Shown here in pieces: positions 62,417-64,000 of a DNA stretch of 64,000 nt. Position 1 is the stretch's first letter. Each line of letters begins with the position of its first letter. The DNA is from Saccharomonospora cyanea NA-134 (GTDB lineage Bacteria > Actinomycetota > Actinomycetes > Mycobacteriales > Pseudonocardiaceae). The stretch lies in contig NZ_CM001440.1 of the NCBI RefSeq assembly GCF_000244975.1, forward strand, positions 4,882,325 to 4,946,324, written 5' to 3'. The notes beneath the pieces are model-generated. The model worked only from the letters and a program-made list of their open reading frames with translations, did no database searches and was not told the origin of the DNA. Made by a program: the position numbers and the translations under genes.

Positions 62417-62455
62417 TGTGGACAACTGGGGCTTTGTGGACACTCCTGTGGACAA
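62417..62455. promoter_or_regulatory. Three DnaA-box-like 9-mers upstream of ssd
   Basis: TGTGGACAA at 62417-62425 and 62447-62455 and TGTGGACAC at 62435-62443, all in one orientation within 39 bp. They sit between ssd and the 6C RNA 3' end. Confidence 0.6.
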
Positions 62456-62459
62456 ACCG

Positions 62460-62550
62460 GGGAAGGCGGCCCCCGCCAGGGGGAGGAGCGAGGGCCGCCC
62501 GACGTTCAGTCCCGGGGGGTCGGACTGAACCAGGCCCGGCCATGCCGGGC
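62460..62550 (-). ncRNA. 6C RNA (B11-type small RNA)
   Basis: On the minus strand a TACAGT -10 element (62557-62562) precedes three hairpins: GCCCGGC-ATG-GCCGGGC (62534-62550), TTCAGTCC/GGACTGAA with loop GACCCCCCG (62505-62529), and GGCGGCCC/GGGCCGCC with a C-rich loop CTCCTCCCCCTGG (62465-62499), ending with TTCCCC. Paired C-rich loops define the actinobacterial 6C RNA. M. tuberculosis B11 is in the same interval, between Rv3660c and Rv3661 and in the same orientation. 6C/B11 represses mRNAs by C-loop pairing with G-rich sites; overexpression affects growth and division. Confidence 0.88.
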
Positions 62551-62675
62551 GCCTCCACTGTAACCCGGTGGACGGCCGACGGAATGCGCACGATCGGCGA
62601 GTGACACGCCACAGTCCGCCCGACCGCACCTCGTCCGCTCCGACACGCCCGCGCCGTTCCCAATATCGTGGTGCT

Positions 62676-63524
62676 GTGCCCGCACCCGACGCCAACACCG
62701 ACGCCCACCTCGCGACGACCGCCACCTCGGCGGCGTTCTTCGACCTCGACAAGACGATCATCGCCTCGTCCAGCGCACTCGCCTTCAGCAAGCCGTTCCT
62801 GCGACAGGGACTGATCAACCGCCGCGCCGCGTTGAAGAGCGCCTACGCCCAGTTGATGTTCGCCCTGTCCGGCGCGGACGCGGACCGGACCGAACGGCTT
62901 CGCGCCGAGATCTCCCGCATGTGCACCGGGTGGGACGTCGGTCAGGTCAAGGCCATCGTGAGCGAGACGCTGCACGACGTCGTGGCACCGTTGGTCTACG
63001 CCGAGGCCGCCGAACTCATCGAGCGGCACAAGACCGAGGGCAGGGACGTCATCGTCCTGTCGGCCACCGGCGAGGAGGTCGTGCGGCCGATCGCCGACAT
63101 GCTCGGCATCACCCACAGCATGGGCAGCCGCATGAGGATCGTGGACGGTCGCTACTCGGGCGAGCTCGACTTCTACTGCTACGGGGAGTACAAGGCCGTC
63201 GCCGCGCGGCAGATCGCCGCCGAGCGCGGCTACGACCTCGCCGAGTGCCACGCCTACACGGATTCGAGCACGGACCTCCCGCTGCTCGAAGTGGTCGGGC
63301 ACCCGCACGTGGTGAATCCGGACAAGGCGCTGCGCCGGGTGGCACAGGAACGCGGCTGGCCCGTGCACACGTTCGCCAGTCCGGTGTCCCCTCGCACGCG
63401 TATCCCGTCACCCACGACGGCCACGGCCGTTGCGGTGGGGCTCGGGGTGAGTGCCGTGGCGGCGGGGGCGACCCTGTTCGGCCTCTCGCGGCGGAAGCAC
63501 AGGGAGTCGCCGTCCCGGGACTGA
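62676..63524 (+). CDS. HAD-IB family hydrolase (Rv3661-like)
   Basis: 282 residues from GTG 62676. HAD motif I FFDLDKTII near residue 20, motif II LSATGEE near 126, and motif III/IV ESGYD..CHAYTDSSTDLPLLE near 190; belongs to the SerB-like HAD-IB group of phosphatases, which act on small phosphorylated metabolites. A C-terminal membrane helix (TAVAVGLGVSAVAAGATLFGL) with a basic end anchors it. Position next to ssd and 6C RNA is conserved with M. tuberculosis. Confidence 0.9.
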   Translation: MPAPDANTDAHLATTATSAAFFDLDKTIIASSSALAFSKPFLRQGLINRRAALKSAYAQLMFALSGADADRTERLRAEISRMCTGWDVGQVKAIVSETLHDVVAPLVYAEAAELIERHKTEGRDVIVLSATGEEVVRPIADMLGITHSMGSRMRIVDGRYSGELDFYCYGEYKAVAARQIAAERGYDLAECHAYTDSSTDLPLLEVVGHPHVVNPDKALRRVAQERGWPVHTFASPVSPRTRIPSPTTATAVAVGLGVSAVAAGATLFGLSRRKHRESPSRD

Positions 63525-63975
63525 TGCGCCCGATCATCGATGTCACCCTTTCGCGGGCCTTGAAGTGACCTCAATCACTGACTACAAAGGGAAGTGCGGA
63601 GGTTCTTCCGGCCAGGGAGCAGGCGGAGGAGAAGCCTGGTCCACCCCGGTAGGACGTCCGTGCATGGACGTCGGGTACCCACGCGCAGCTCGCCGCGGAA
63701 AGGCTTGTCGTCGAGGGACTGCGTAACGGGACGCCGGACGCCGAGTCCCCGAAAGTGACGACCTGATGTGCACGCTTGGTCGCCCGACCGCTCCATGTGA
63801 CGATGTGGCGCCCGTTGGTTCCAGGAACCGGCGGGCGCCACCTCTGTGTTCTCCGCCGGTGAGGTCGTTGCGACGTTCGGTCATTGACCCGTCACGCTTT
63901 GGTGAGTAGCTTTCCGGTTGCCTACTCGTACGGGTGGACTTTCCACATCCGCACGTCCGCATACCTGGAGGCCTC
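63525..63975. other. Non-coding, structured interval (possible leader RNA or small RNA)
   Basis: No convincing gene in 451 bp. Several pairings suggest RNA structure on the plus strand: ACGTCC/GGACGT around 63655-63672, and a nested pair GTCGTC (63707-63712) with GACGAC (63757-63762) enclosing GGACT (63716-63720) with AGTCC (63744-63748). The terminator-like hairpin at 63805-63841 follows. It does not match the riboswitch, RNase P, tmRNA or SRP RNA cores I know. Confidence 0.4.
63805..63841 (+). terminator. Long terminator-like hairpin
   Basis: GTGGCGCCCG pairs with CGGGCGCCAC and the interior GGTTC with GAACC, joined by two T-G wobbles, giving a continuous 17-bp stem with a CAG loop, followed by CTCTGTGTT. 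Confidence 0.8.
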
Positions 63976-64000
63976 GTGACCACTCGCCGCGCCCGGCCAT
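63976..64000 (+). CDS. Start of a gene cut by the window edge
   Basis: GTG 63976 after GGAGG (4 bp spacing) opens VTTRRARP. Eight codons are too few to assign a family; the Arg-rich start could be a signal-peptide n-region. Confidence 0.4.

Noticed and set aside
60429..62455. DnaA-box clusters as a chromosomal origin
   Set aside because: No dnaA, dnaN, rnpA or rpmH nearby and too few boxes for an actinomycete oriC.
63525..63975. RNase P RNA, tmRNA, c-di-AMP or cobalamin riboswitch
   Set aside because: None of the conserved core strings of these RNAs is present.

Overview
The window is high-GC DNA with GTG/ATG starts, stop/start overlaps and dense operons. Its genes (lsr2, DUF3558 lipoproteins, EspG- and PPE-like type VII secretion accessory proteins, mhuD, 6C RNA, a Tad/Flp locus beside a DECH-box helicase) point to a mycolata-related actinomycete, most likely Pseudonocardiaceae (Saccharomonospora/Amycolatopsis-like). 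From memory, gene order follows the Mycobacterium tuberculosis Rv3589-Rv3661 block: mutY end, hydrolase, mhuD, amidase, clpC, lsr2, coaX-panD-panC, folK-folB-folP-folE-ftsH, hpt-tilS, dac, ppa, holB, topA, helicase, tad genes, ssd, HAD phosphatase. Local insertions and losses break this order. No transposon, phage, CRISPR array or rRNA operon was seen.

Layout. 1-8.5 kb: cell-wall amidase, a TetR gene and an odd membrane protein that share an operator, a secreted M1 peptidase, MhuD heme oxygenase abutting a sirtuin, and single metabolic genes. 8.6-17.5 kb: clpC with a ClgR-like site, an iron-box-controlled FhuF-like gene with a lost C-terminus, an ESX accessory operon, and lsr2. 17.7-30.3 kb: coenzyme A and folate synthesis and ftsH, interrupted by a PrsW protease and a MerR regulator. 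30.5-33.9 kb: a second ESX accessory operon (PE-like, PPE-like, two EspG-like). 34-43.9 kb: hpt, tilS, a metalloprotease, D,D-carboxypeptidase, ppa, an L11 paralog, a gamma carbonic anhydrase, tRNA-Thr(CGT), a secreted protein and holB. 43.9-56.3 kb: MFS-thymidylate-kinase-like fusion, topA, H+-pyrophosphatase, helicase, prim-pol. 56.7-62.6 kb: Tad/Flp locus with ssd, two DnaA-box clusters and 6C RNA. 62.7-64 kb: HAD phosphatase and a structured non-coding stretch.

Most striking candidate system: the MerR gene at 24548 and the stand-alone ribosomal protein L11 paralog at 39663-40091 lie 15 kb apart but carry nearly the same palindrome (18 of 19 bases) placed inside MerR-type promoters with 19-bp spacers. 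The paralog has Asp and Lys at the two L11 prolines (E. coli P23 and P26) known to contact thiopeptide antibiotics. This suggests an inducible ribosome-remodelling response to a ribosome-targeting antibiotic; it is an inference from sequence only. A second shared operator links the TetR gene at 2220 to the membrane protein at 1302, which carries a beta-repeat or RHIM-like motif.
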